The position numbers and the translations under genes are program-made. From contig JAQVGY010000016.1 in assembly GCA_028696495.1 (NCBI GenBank), positions 1 through 12,731 of the forward strand: a stretch of DNA of 12,731 nt, written 5' to 3'. The notes below the pieces were generated by a model that had not been told where the DNA came from, did no database searches, and worked only from the letters and a program-made list of their open reading frames with translations. Every line of letters begins with the position of its first letter. Position 1 is the first letter of the stretch. Positions 7,307 through 12,731 of the stretch are shown here, one piece after another. The DNA comes from Atribacterota bacterium. GTDB lineage: Bacteria > Atribacterota > Phoenicimicrobiia > Phoenicimicrobiales > Stramentimicrobiaceae.

Positions 7307-8499
7307 AAGGAGAAAAGAATAGATATTTTGTAGATTTACATGTACATATTGGGAGAAGTGAAAGTAACCAGCCTGTTAAAGTGACCGCATCTCGAGATTT
7401 AACCTTTGCCAATATTGCTCGAGAGTGCCAGATTAGAAAAGGTATTAATATTGTTGGAATTGTTGATTGTGCCTCTCCCCGGGTTATGGAAGATATTACA
7501 GCAATGCTCCAATCAGGAGAAATGGAAGAATTGAGAGATGGAGGATTGCGCTATCATGATACTGTTACAGTTATACTTGGCTCAGAAATAGAATGTAAAG
7601 AAAAAAATGGCTGCCTGTCTCATCAGATTGCCTATTTTCCCTACTTCGCAGATATATCCAAATTTAGCAATACAATGAGCAAGATGGTAACCAATCTAAA
7701 TTTAAGCTCACAGAATAGCAGGATAACCGCTCAGGATTTTTTTGATATTGTAGACAATCTGGGTGGAATTGTCATTCCTGCCCATGTATTTACACCTCAT
7801 AAGAGTGTTTTTGGTAGTTGTGCTGCAAATTTAGGAGAAATATTCACCACCTCCACCTTAAAAAAAATTCCGGCTATTGAATTAGGGTTAAGTGCAGATA
7901 CCTTCCTTGCCGATTGCCTGCCAGAACTATCTGATTTTACTTTCTTAAGTAATTCAGATGCCCATTCCCTGCCGAAAATAGGCAGGGAATACAATATTAT
8001 TCAGATGAAGAGACCTTCCTTTAAAGAATTACTAATGGCTTTAAAGAGAGAATCAGGTCGAAAGGTAATTGCAAATTATGGCCTTGACCCTAAACTGGGA
8101 AAATATAATCGTACTTTTTGTAATGAGTGTAGTTCAACTGCCTTTGGATTTCCTCCCATATTCATTTGTGAGAAGTGTGATAGTAAAAAAGTTACCAGAG
8201 GAGTGCTGGATAGGATTATTGAATTAAGTGAGGGAAGGGAATCATCTTCACCATCCCACAGACCCCCCTATTATCATCAGGTTGCCCTCGATTTTGTACC
8301 AGGAATTGGGAAAAAAACTAAAGAAAAGTTATTTCATCATTTTGGGACTGAGATGAACATCCTCCATAAGACTACCTTTCAGGAATTGAGTCAGGTTGTT
8401 GGTCCCAAAATTGCTGCTGATATTGTATTGGCACGAAGTGGTGAATTACCATTGCTTCCCGGCGGAGGGGGAAGATATGGTAAAGTAATAAAGCAATAA
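7300..8499 (+). CDS. PHP-domain protein, endonuclease Q family
   Basis: This 399-residue protein has three parts. A PHP phosphoesterase domain carries metal ligands in DLHVH (12-16), SEIEC (95-99), PAHVFTPH (160-167) and SDAH (219-222). A zinc-finger segment has Cys274, Cys277, Cys290 and Cys293 just after GLDPKLGKYNRTF. A C-terminal helix-hairpin-helix PGIGKKTKEKL (334-344) precedes a glycine-rich tail. That order matches endonuclease Q (Pyrococcus EndoQ, Bacillus YqxK), which nicks DNA 5' of deaminated bases such as uracil and hypoxanthine. PHP fold and zinc finger are seen directly; the repair role comes from the family. ATG 7300 overlaps the Nudix gene by seven bases, so the two are probably coexpressed. 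PHP proteins also include histidinol phosphatase and polymerase domains, but neither has this zinc-finger/hairpin tail. Confidence 0.8.
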   Translation: MLKGEKNRYFVDLHVHIGRSESNQPVKVTASRDLTFANIARECQIRKGINIVGIVDCASPRVMEDITAMLQSGEMEELRDGGLRYHDTVTVILGSEIECKEKNGCLSHQIAYFPYFADISKFSNTMSKMVTNLNLSSQNSRITAQDFFDIVDNLGGIVIPAHVFTPHKSVFGSCAANLGEIFTTSTLKKIPAIELGLSADTFLADCLPELSDFTFLSNSDAHSLPKIGREYNIIQMKRPSFKELLMALKRESGRKVIANYGLDPKLGKYNRTFCNECSSTAFGFPPIFICEKCDSKKVTRGVLDRIIELSEGRESSSPSHRPPYYHQVALDFVPGIGKKTKEKLFHHFGTEMNILHKTTFQELSQVVGPKIAADIVLARSGELPLLPGGGGRYGKVIKQ

Positions 8500-8585
8500 C
8501 ACAATCTTGAAACCGCAGGAAGATTTTCAAACTCTTTTCTAAAAATATTCCCATTCAAAATATAAAGAATAGTATTAATAGTAAT

Positions 8586-8636
8586 AATCATTTTATTAAT
8601 AAGCGGGTATATCACCTTTAATATAAATGATTTTTT
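8586..8636 (+). terminator. Candidate AT-rich terminator after the endonuclease Q gene
   Basis: Arms 8586-8599 and 8618-8632 pair with one bulged T (AATCATTTTATTAA against TTAATA, T, AAATGATT). A small GGT/ACC pairing lies in the loop, and a T run spans 8631-8636. The stem is almost all A-T, so it may be weak or fortuitous. It is the best hairpin in the 234-base gap between the PHP gene and dnaG. Confidence 0.35.
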
Positions 8637-8662
8637 AAAAAAAATAAATAAAAAGAAGGATA

Positions 8663-8691
8663 TTCAGATCGTTTGGAGAAATATATATAGT
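8663..8691 (+). promoter_or_regulatory. Candidate sigma-70 promoter for dnaG-rpoD
   Basis: TTCAGA (8663-8668) and TATAGT (8686-8691) are 17 bases apart, matching four and five of six consensus positions. The transcript would start about 35 bases before the dnaG start codon. Surrounding sequence is very AT-rich, so chance matches are likely. Confidence 0.35.
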
Positions 8692-8733
8692 AGATAGTAG
8701 ATTGTAGAAGGTATTTTAAAAAGGAGTTTTAGC

Positions 8734-10494
8734 TTGGTAAGATATTCAGAAGATATTTTAGATGAAATTAGAAATAGAATTGATATAGTTGCACTTATCT
8801 CAGAATATGTTCCTTTAAAAAAGAGTGGAAAAGGATATAAGGGACTTTGCCCCTTTCATCAGGAGAAGACACCCTCTTTTATGGTTGATGAGCAGAAACA
8901 GATTTTTCATTGTTTTGGCTGTGGAGAGGGAGGCAATATCTATACTTTTATAATGAAAATCGAGAAGCTGAATTTTCCAGAAGCTGTTAAGCTGTTAGCA
9001 AATAAGGCAGGAGTGCAATTGCCAGTCTATGAAAAGCAGAATAACAAAAGTATTCAGGAAAAAGAGCTTATCTTTCGTTTAAACGGAATTACGGCAGATT
9101 ATTATCAGAAAAACCTGTTTTCACCACAGGGGAAAAGGGCTCTAAACTATCTCTTAAAAAGAAATTTTAGTGAAGAAATAATAAAGAAATTTTACCTGGG
9201 TTATGCCTTACCTGGTTTCGAACATCTGGTCCATTTTTTAACATCAAAAAAAATAGGACAAACAGATCTTTTTAAAGCCGGATTGGCCTTTAGAAGCTCT
9301 AAAACAGGAGGGACATTAGACTATTTTCGCGATAGGATTATTTTCCCTATTTTTAATTTACAGGGGAAAATAATTGCTTTTGGGGGAAGAGTACTGGATG
9401 AAAAGTTACCCAAATATTTAAATTCTCCTGAGACCCCGGTATATTATAAGGCAAAAAACCTTTACGGATTGTTTCAGGCTAAACAGAGTATTCGACAGAA
9501 AAATCAGGTTATTATTATGGAAGGTTATACCGATGTATTGATAGCACATCAATTTGGGTTTGACAATGCGGTAGCCTCTCTGGGAACTGCCTTAACCGGT
9601 CAGCAGATAAGTTTACTGAAGAGATTTGCTGATGAAATTCTAATTGCTTTTGATTCAGACAGTGCTGGCAAAAGTGCCACATTGCGCAGCCTCGGTCTGG
9701 TAAAAAAAGCTGGCCTTGCAGTAAAGATTGTCTATCTGCCTCCTGATAGTGATCCTGCTGATATAATTTTGCAAAAAGGAGAGCCATTCTTTGCCAATCT
9801 GATAAAAGATGCTTTACCTCTCTTTGATTATAAATTAAAAATATTGCTGCAGCAATATAATCCTGCCAGTAGTCAGGGTAAAGTCAATATAGTTAAAGAG
9901 TTATTTTCTGATTTAGCTGATATTGGCAGTGATATTGAATTGCACAGTGAGGTAAAGAAAATTGCTGAAAGGCTGCATTTAACCGAAGATAGTATATTAA
10001 TAGATTTAAATCAATATAAAAAGGGTAATAAGCAATTATCAAATATTTTAACCAATATCCCTGTGGAATCTACCCATGTTAATGCTGAAAAGATATTAAT
10101 AGGCAACATGTTACAAAAAAGAGATGTAATTGAAAGAATAATTTCCGACTTGAAAGTAGAGGATTTTACCGTACCGGAGCATCGTGAAATCTACTCTACC
10201 ATAATTAATTTATTTAACAAAGGGGAAAAAATATCCTTACAAAAAGTAATGGATGAGATAGCAGAGCCCAAAATAACTAATTTAATTCCCCGTATAATGA
10301 TAAGAGATGTAGTCTCCCTGGATTCAGGTACTATTGAGCGTTCCATTAATGCTATTAAAATATATAAATTACAGCTGGAATTAGAAAAGATTAAAAATAA
10401 AATAAATGAGGAAGAAAAAAGAAAAAAAGCGGTTACAGCTGAACTTTTACAGGAATATCAGGATTTACTGTATAAAATAAAAACGATGGAATAA
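8734..10494 (+). CDS. dnaG: DNA primase
   Basis: DnaG makes the RNA primers for lagging-strand and origin replication, working with the replicative helicase. At 586 residues it is full length. The N-terminal zinc ribbon has Cys39, His42, Cys60 and Cys63 (CPFH and CFGC). The RNA-polymerase-like core contains YFRDRIIFPIFN (197-208), IIAFGGRVL (213-221) and PKYLNSPET (226-234). The TOPRIM metal site shows MEGYTDV (262-268, Glu263) and FDSDSAGKSA (306-315, Asp307 and Asp309). The region after about 440 fits the helicase-binding C-terminal domain and ends in a lysine/glutamate-rich helix. The start is TTG with AAGGAG at 8721-8726, seven bases upstream. It precedes rpoD by 53 bases, the classic macromolecular synthesis pairing; rpsU is not seen in front. 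Confidence 0.97.
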   Translation: MVRYSEDILDEIRNRIDIVALISEYVPLKKSGKGYKGLCPFHQEKTPSFMVDEQKQIFHCFGCGEGGNIYTFIMKIEKLNFPEAVKLLANKAGVQLPVYEKQNNKSIQEKELIFRLNGITADYYQKNLFSPQGKRALNYLLKRNFSEEIIKKFYLGYALPGFEHLVHFLTSKKIGQTDLFKAGLAFRSSKTGGTLDYFRDRIIFPIFNLQGKIIAFGGRVLDEKLPKYLNSPETPVYYKAKNLYGLFQAKQSIRQKNQVIIMEGYTDVLIAHQFGFDNAVASLGTALTGQQISLLKRFADEILIAFDSDSAGKSATLRSLGLVKKAGLAVKIVYLPPDSDPADIILQKGEPFFANLIKDALPLFDYKLKILLQQYNPASSQGKVNIVKELFSDLADIGSDIELHSEVKKIAERLHLTEDSILIDLNQYKKGNKQLSNILTNIPVESTHVNAEKILIGNMLQKRDVIERIISDLKVEDFTVPEHREIYSTIINLFNKGEKISLQKVMDEIAEPKITNLIPRIMIRDVVSLDSGTIERSINAIKIYKLQLELEKIKNKINEEEKRKKAVTAELLQEYQDLLYKIKTME

Positions 10495-10547
10495 TGCTAT
10501 TTTTAGATTGAATACTTACCAAAAATTGAGATGGAGGAGTTGTTTAT

Positions 10548-11660
10548 ATGGCTAAGAAAAAAGAGTTTGATAAATTAATTGAAAAAGGAAAAGAAAAAAA
10601 CTATGTTACTTTCCAGGAAATTGAGAATTACCTGGATGATGAAATATTAAATATTAATAAGATTGAAGACCTCTATGATACTCTGAGCAGATATGGTGTC
10701 GATGTCATTGATGAGGAAGAAGAGGAAAAAGAAGATGACTTCATTGAAGAAAAAGAAAAACCAAAGAAAAAAGACTCCTTAGCCATTTCTAAAAAAGATA
10801 CTGGTGCTGATTTAGCAGTCGGTCGTGGGATTGAAATGGATGACCCGGTAAAAATGTACCTTAAAGAGATTGGTCAAATAAGACTATTAACAGCAGAAGA
10901 AGAGGTTATATTAGCCAAACGTATGGAAGAAGGAGATGAAGAGGCTAAAAGAAAATTAGTTCAATCCAATCTAAGGTTGGTGGTAAGTATTGCCAAGCGT
11001 TATGTTGGCAGGGGAATGCTCTTTTTAGATCTAATTCAGGAAGGGAATATGGGCTTAATTAGAGCAGTGGAGAAATTCGATTATCGAAGAGGTTATAAGT
11101 TCAGTACCTATGCTACCTGGTGGATAAGGCAGGCCATTACCAGAGCCATTGCTGATCAGGCAAGAACAATAAGAGTTCCTGTTCACATGGTGGAAACTAT
11201 CAATAAATTAGTACGGACATCCAGACTTCTTTTACAGGAACTGGGCAGAGAGCCCACTTTAGAAGAGATTGCAGAAAAAATGGAATTACCGCTATCTAAG
11301 ATTAAAGAGATTATTAAAACTGCCCAGCAGCCGATTTCTTTGGAAAGTCCCATTGGGAAAGAAGATGATAGTCTTTTAGGAGATTTTATTGAAGATGAAG
11401 ATTCACCTGCTCCACCAAAAATAGCTTCACATACACTCTTAAAAGAGCAATTGGAAGATGTCTTAAAAACATTAACATATCGAGAAAAAAGAGTTCTGGA
11501 GCTGAGATTCGGTATTACAGATGGACATCCCCATACTTTAGAAGAGGTTGGACGAGAATTTGGGGTTACCAGGGAAAGAATCAGGCAGATAGAGGCAAAG
11601 GCACTCCGAAAACTGAGACATCCCAGCAGAAGTAAAAAACTACGAGATTATTTGGAGTAG
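10548..11660 (+). CDS. rpoD: RNA polymerase primary sigma factor
   Basis: The housekeeping sigma-70 factor that directs RNA polymerase to -35/-10 promoters. The 370 residues comprise a region 1.1-like N terminus (1-55) followed by an acidic/lysine-rich linker (54-76), region 1.2 starting DDPVKMYLKEIG (98-109), region 2 (about 133-205) with DLIQEGNMGLIRAVEKFDYRRG (161-182) and the -10-recognising YATWWIRQAI (188-197), region 3 with RVPVHM (209-214), and region 4 whose helix-turn-helix spans LEEVGREFGVTRERIRQIEA (331-350). There is no large non-conserved insertion between 1.2 and 2, as in Firmicutes-type SigA and unlike enterobacterial RpoD. GGAGGAG at 10533-10539 lies eight bases before the ATG. 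Linkage to dnaG and the complete region 1.1 identify it as the primary sigma rather than a stationary-phase or sporulation relative. Confidence 0.97.
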   Translation: MAKKKEFDKLIEKGKEKNYVTFQEIENYLDDEILNINKIEDLYDTLSRYGVDVIDEEEEEKEDDFIEEKEKPKKKDSLAISKKDTGADLAVGRGIEMDDPVKMYLKEIGQIRLLTAEEEVILAKRMEEGDEEAKRKLVQSNLRLVVSIAKRYVGRGMLFLDLIQEGNMGLIRAVEKFDYRRGYKFSTYATWWIRQAITRAIADQARTIRVPVHMVETINKLVRTSRLLLQELGREPTLEEIAEKMELPLSKIKEIIKTAQQPISLESPIGKEDDSLLGDFIEDEDSPAPPKIASHTLLKEQLEDVLKTLTYREKRVLELRFGITDGHPHTLEEVGREFGVTRERIRQIEAKALRKLRHPSRSKKLRDYLE

Positions 11661-11731
11661 ATTAAAATTGTGAAAATGATTTTATTTGTAGAAAAAAGTT
11701 TGAAATATATTGAGAAAATGTTTTGTTTCTG

Positions 11732-11760
11732 TTGACCTTTGCTATTTTTTAGATTATAAT
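11732..11760 (+). promoter_or_regulatory. Strong sigma-70 promoter of tRNA-Asn
   Basis: TTGACC (11732-11737) and a perfect TATAAT (11755-11760) are separated by exactly 17 bases, eleven of twelve consensus positions. Transcription would begin near 11767, about eight bases before the mature tRNA, so the tRNA has its own unit independent of rpoD. Confidence 0.9.
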
Positions 11761-11774
11761 AAACTTTGCATTAT

Positions 11775-11849
11775 TCCTCGGTAGCTCAATGGTGGAGCAT
11801 CCGGCTGTTAACCGGAGGGTTGTAGGTTCGAATCCTACCCGAGGAGCCA
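11775..11849 (+). tRNA. tRNA-Asn (anticodon GTT)
   Basis: A full cloverleaf can be drawn. The acceptor stem TCCTCGG (11775-11781) pairs with CCGAGGA (11839-11845). The D stem is GCTC/GAGC, and the anticodon stem TCCGG/CCGGA has loop CTGTTAA with GTT at 11807-11809. The T stem is GTAGG/CCTAC with loop TTCGAAT. Discriminator G46 of the 118xx block (11846), usual for Asn, is followed by an encoded CCA at 11847-11849. The gene lies between its own promoter and a strong terminator, as a single-tRNA unit. Confidence 0.97.
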
Positions 11850-11858
11850 GAAAACCGT

Positions 11859-11891
11859 AGCCCCTCAGTCATGATACTGAGGGGCTTTTTT
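11859..11891 (+). terminator. Strong Rho-independent terminator of tRNA-Asn
   Basis: A perfect 11-bp stem, AGCCCCTCAGT (11859-11869) with ACTGAGGGGCT (11876-11886), has a six-base loop and is followed by a run of six T ending at 11891. It begins ten bases after the tRNA CCA. Confidence 0.95.
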
Positions 11892-11936
11892 AATGGAGCA
11901 ATTCGTACTATTCAGCTGGCTCATCTTGAACCTGTT

Positions 11937-11987
11937 CTCCATAATAATTTTAATATTTTTTAATTATTATGGATAATTATTATGGAG
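11937..11987. repeat. 13-nt tandem repeats with an inverted copy
   Basis: TAATTATTATGGA occurs twice in tandem (11961-11973 and 11974-11986). Upstream, CTCCATAATAATT (11937-11949) is the exact inverse of AATTATTATGGAG (11975-11987) and of most of the first copy. Either copy could pair with the upstream arm, so two alternative hairpins are possible. It lies in the 269-base stretch (11892-12160) between the tRNA terminator and hicA, which otherwise holds only the hicA promoter. It could be an element end, a protein-binding site or debris; no transposase is visible nearby. Confidence 0.7.
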
Positions 11988-12076
11988 GTTTTGATGGCCC
12001 ATTTCAAGTTATTGTTTTAGTTTTACTTTATTTACTTTTACAGACAATATAGCACAGACTCATAAACAAGGAAAAA

Positions 12077-12105
12077 TTGAAAATAAAGTCCATATACTTT
12101 ATAAT
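12077..12105 (+). promoter_or_regulatory. Sigma-70 promoter of the hicAB locus
   Basis: TTGAAA (12077-12082) and TATAAT (12100-12105) are 17 bases apart, ten or more matches of twelve. The predicted start near 12112 leaves a leader of about 50 bases before hicA. Confidence 0.8.
12083..12102. promoter_or_regulatory. Candidate hicAB operator dyad
   Basis: A perfect 7-bp inverted repeat, ATAAAGT (12083-12089) and ACTTTAT (12096-12102) with CCATAT between, fills the promoter spacer and overlaps the -10 box. Toxin-antitoxin loci are usually autorepressed at such sites, so it is a plausible operator; which protein binds is unknown, as the 82-residue HicB shows no obvious DNA-binding tail. Confidence 0.5.
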
Positions 12106-12160
12106 TATTAAAAAGAAAAAAATAACATAAAACTTAGTAATATTAATTTCGGAGCCTGCC

Positions 12161-12347
12161 TTGAAGTTCAGTGAATTGGTAAGAATCTTAGAAAAAAAAC
12201 GGTTACTCTATCATCAAAGAAAAAGGTTCGATTCGCTATTATAACAAACCGGGACAAAAGAAGTTTATCAGAATAGATTATCACGGTTCAAAAGAAGTCC
12301 CTATCGGTACCTGTAATTTTATCTTAAAAAGTGCTGGTTTAAAATAA
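12161..12347 (+). pseudogene. hicA: hicA toxin gene with a one-base frameshift
   Basis: HicA toxins are small double-stranded-RNA-binding-fold proteins that cleave mRNA. From TTG 12161, with GGAG at 12151-12154 six bases upstream, the frame reads MKFSELVRILEKK and then hits a stop at 12242-12244 after 27 codons. If one A is removed from the run of eight at 12192-12199, a 61-residue HicA appears: EKNGYSIIKEKGS, then RIDYHGSKEVPIGT and a terminal ILKSAGLK, with stop at 12345-12347. The family homology of both halves and the intact downstream frame suggest a recent break, a sequencing or assembly error in the homopolymer, or recoding by slippage. The catalytic His usually found as GSH is Ile24 (GSIRYY) in the rebuilt protein, so toxicity is uncertain even if the frame is repaired. 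Ends 15 bases before hicB. Confidence 0.8.
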
Positions 12348-12362
12348 AGGAGAGATAATAAA

Positions 12363-12611
12363 ATGCTAAATTTAAAATATTCCTTAATTATAGAAGCTAC
12401 AGAAGATCCTACCTTCTTTACTTTTTATTCTCCTGATATAGAAGGCTTTACTGGAGTTGGGCATTCTATAGAAGATTGTATCTATAAGGCGAGATGGGGA
12501 ATAGAAGAACATCTAAATTTATTAAAAGAGAAAAAGTTTCCAATCCCCAAAGAAAACAAAAATCCTGAAATCATCATCAGGAATGAAAAAAAATCAAATA
12601 TAACAGTTTGA
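12363..12611 (+). CDS. hicB: HicB-family antitoxin
   Basis: An 82-residue protein of the HicB antitoxin fold, a partial RNase-H-like domain. The opening NLKYSLIIEATEDP (3-16), the SPDIEGFTGVGHSIEDCIYKAR stretch (24-45) and the following GIEEHLNLLKEKKFPIP (47-63) match the family, which binds and blocks HicA. AGGAG at 12348-12352 is ten bases before the ATG, just after the hicA stop, so the two were one operon in toxin-antitoxin order. It ends about residue 82 without the C-terminal ribbon-helix-helix or helix-turn-helix that many HicB proteins use to bind DNA, so it may be a short-form antitoxin. The reading frame is intact although its toxin partner is broken as sequenced. Confidence 0.85.
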   Translation: MLNLKYSLIIEATEDPTFFTFYSPDIEGFTGVGHSIEDCIYKARWGIEEHLNLLKEKKFPIPKENKNPEIIIRNEKKSNITV

Positions 12612-12731
12612 AAAACATTCCTCATACCCCGTTATTGCAAGACATTTTTAAAACATATCTTTAAAGTCCTTACTATTATTCCCAAATGATACAAATACTA
12701 AGTATTTCTACGATAGCAGTAGATGGCAATC

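Noticed and set aside
8503..8530. Hairpin AATCTT/AAGATT just after the endonuclease Q gene.
   Set aside because: Six weak pairs, competing alternative pairings and an interrupted T tract; the 8586-8636 hairpin is better.
8391..8615. Minus-strand open frames over the 3' end of the endonuclease Q gene and the following gap.
   Set aside because: They mirror the coding strand of a well-supported gene, lack ribosome sites and show no family resemblance.
11663..11690. Hairpin TAAAAT/ATTTTA after rpoD as a terminator.
   Set aside because: Only six A-T pairs with a ten-base loop and no clean T run.
12665..12731. An open frame at the right edge, with ATG 12686 and ending in IAVDGN, faintly like the IxxDGK segment of ISAs1-type transposases.
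   Set aside because: Only about 22 codons are visible, no ribosome site precedes the ATG, and the resemblance is six residues. The next few hundred bases would decide it.
1..12731. CRISPR array, prophage genes or a complete insertion sequence.
   Set aside because: No regularly spaced repeats, no phage structural genes and no full transposase could be seen on either strand.

Overview
The window is AT-rich bacterial DNA in which every supported gene lies on the + strand. Strict anaerobe metabolism is suggested by a CoA-dependent 2-oxoacid:ferredoxin oxidoreductase linked to phosphate butyryltransferase and butyrate kinases. A compact primary sigma factor without the large proteobacterial insertion, strong Shine-Dalgarno sites and frequent TTG starts (five of thirteen genes by my choice of starts) suit a Firmicutes-like or Atribacterota-like fermenter. 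The phylum cannot be settled from this window, and that placement is inference.

Region 1 (1-6699) is a fermentation and energy-conservation operon. After an intrinsic terminator closing an upstream unit come butyrate kinase 1, phosphate butyryltransferase, butyrate kinase 2, a small P-loop ATPase of unknown role, and the four subunits of a 2-oxoacid:ferredoxin oxidoreductase (ferredoxin-like delta, alpha, beta, gamma). Read together: a 2-oxoacid (likely branched-chain, from amino acids) is oxidised to acyl-CoA with reduction of ferredoxin, acyl-CoA becomes acyl-phosphate, and the kinases make ATP plus a short-chain acid. Butyrate kinase 1 departs from the family in two conserved loops, while butyrate kinase 2 looks canonical.

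Region 2 (6767-8499) is an overlapping pair: an ADP-ribose pyrophosphatase-type Nudix hydrolase and a PHP-domain protein with the layout of endonuclease Q, a DNA repair enzyme for deaminated bases.

Region 3 (8500-11891) is the macromolecular synthesis block: a candidate terminator and promoter, DNA primase (dnaG), primary sigma factor (rpoD), then tRNA-Asn(GUU) with its own near-perfect sigma-70 promoter and a strong terminator.

Region 4 (11892-12731) is accessory: a cluster of 13-nt direct and inverted repeats, then a hicAB toxin-antitoxin locus. It has a clear promoter with a dyad inside its spacer, a toxin gene broken by a one-base frameshift in a run of eight A, and an intact antitoxin gene. 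The last 120 bases hold nothing I can support.

The most interesting items are the uncharacterised ATPase translationally coupled to butyrate kinase 2, the divergent butyrate kinase 1, and the hicA frameshift with its promoter dyad. No wholly new multi-gene system is evident.
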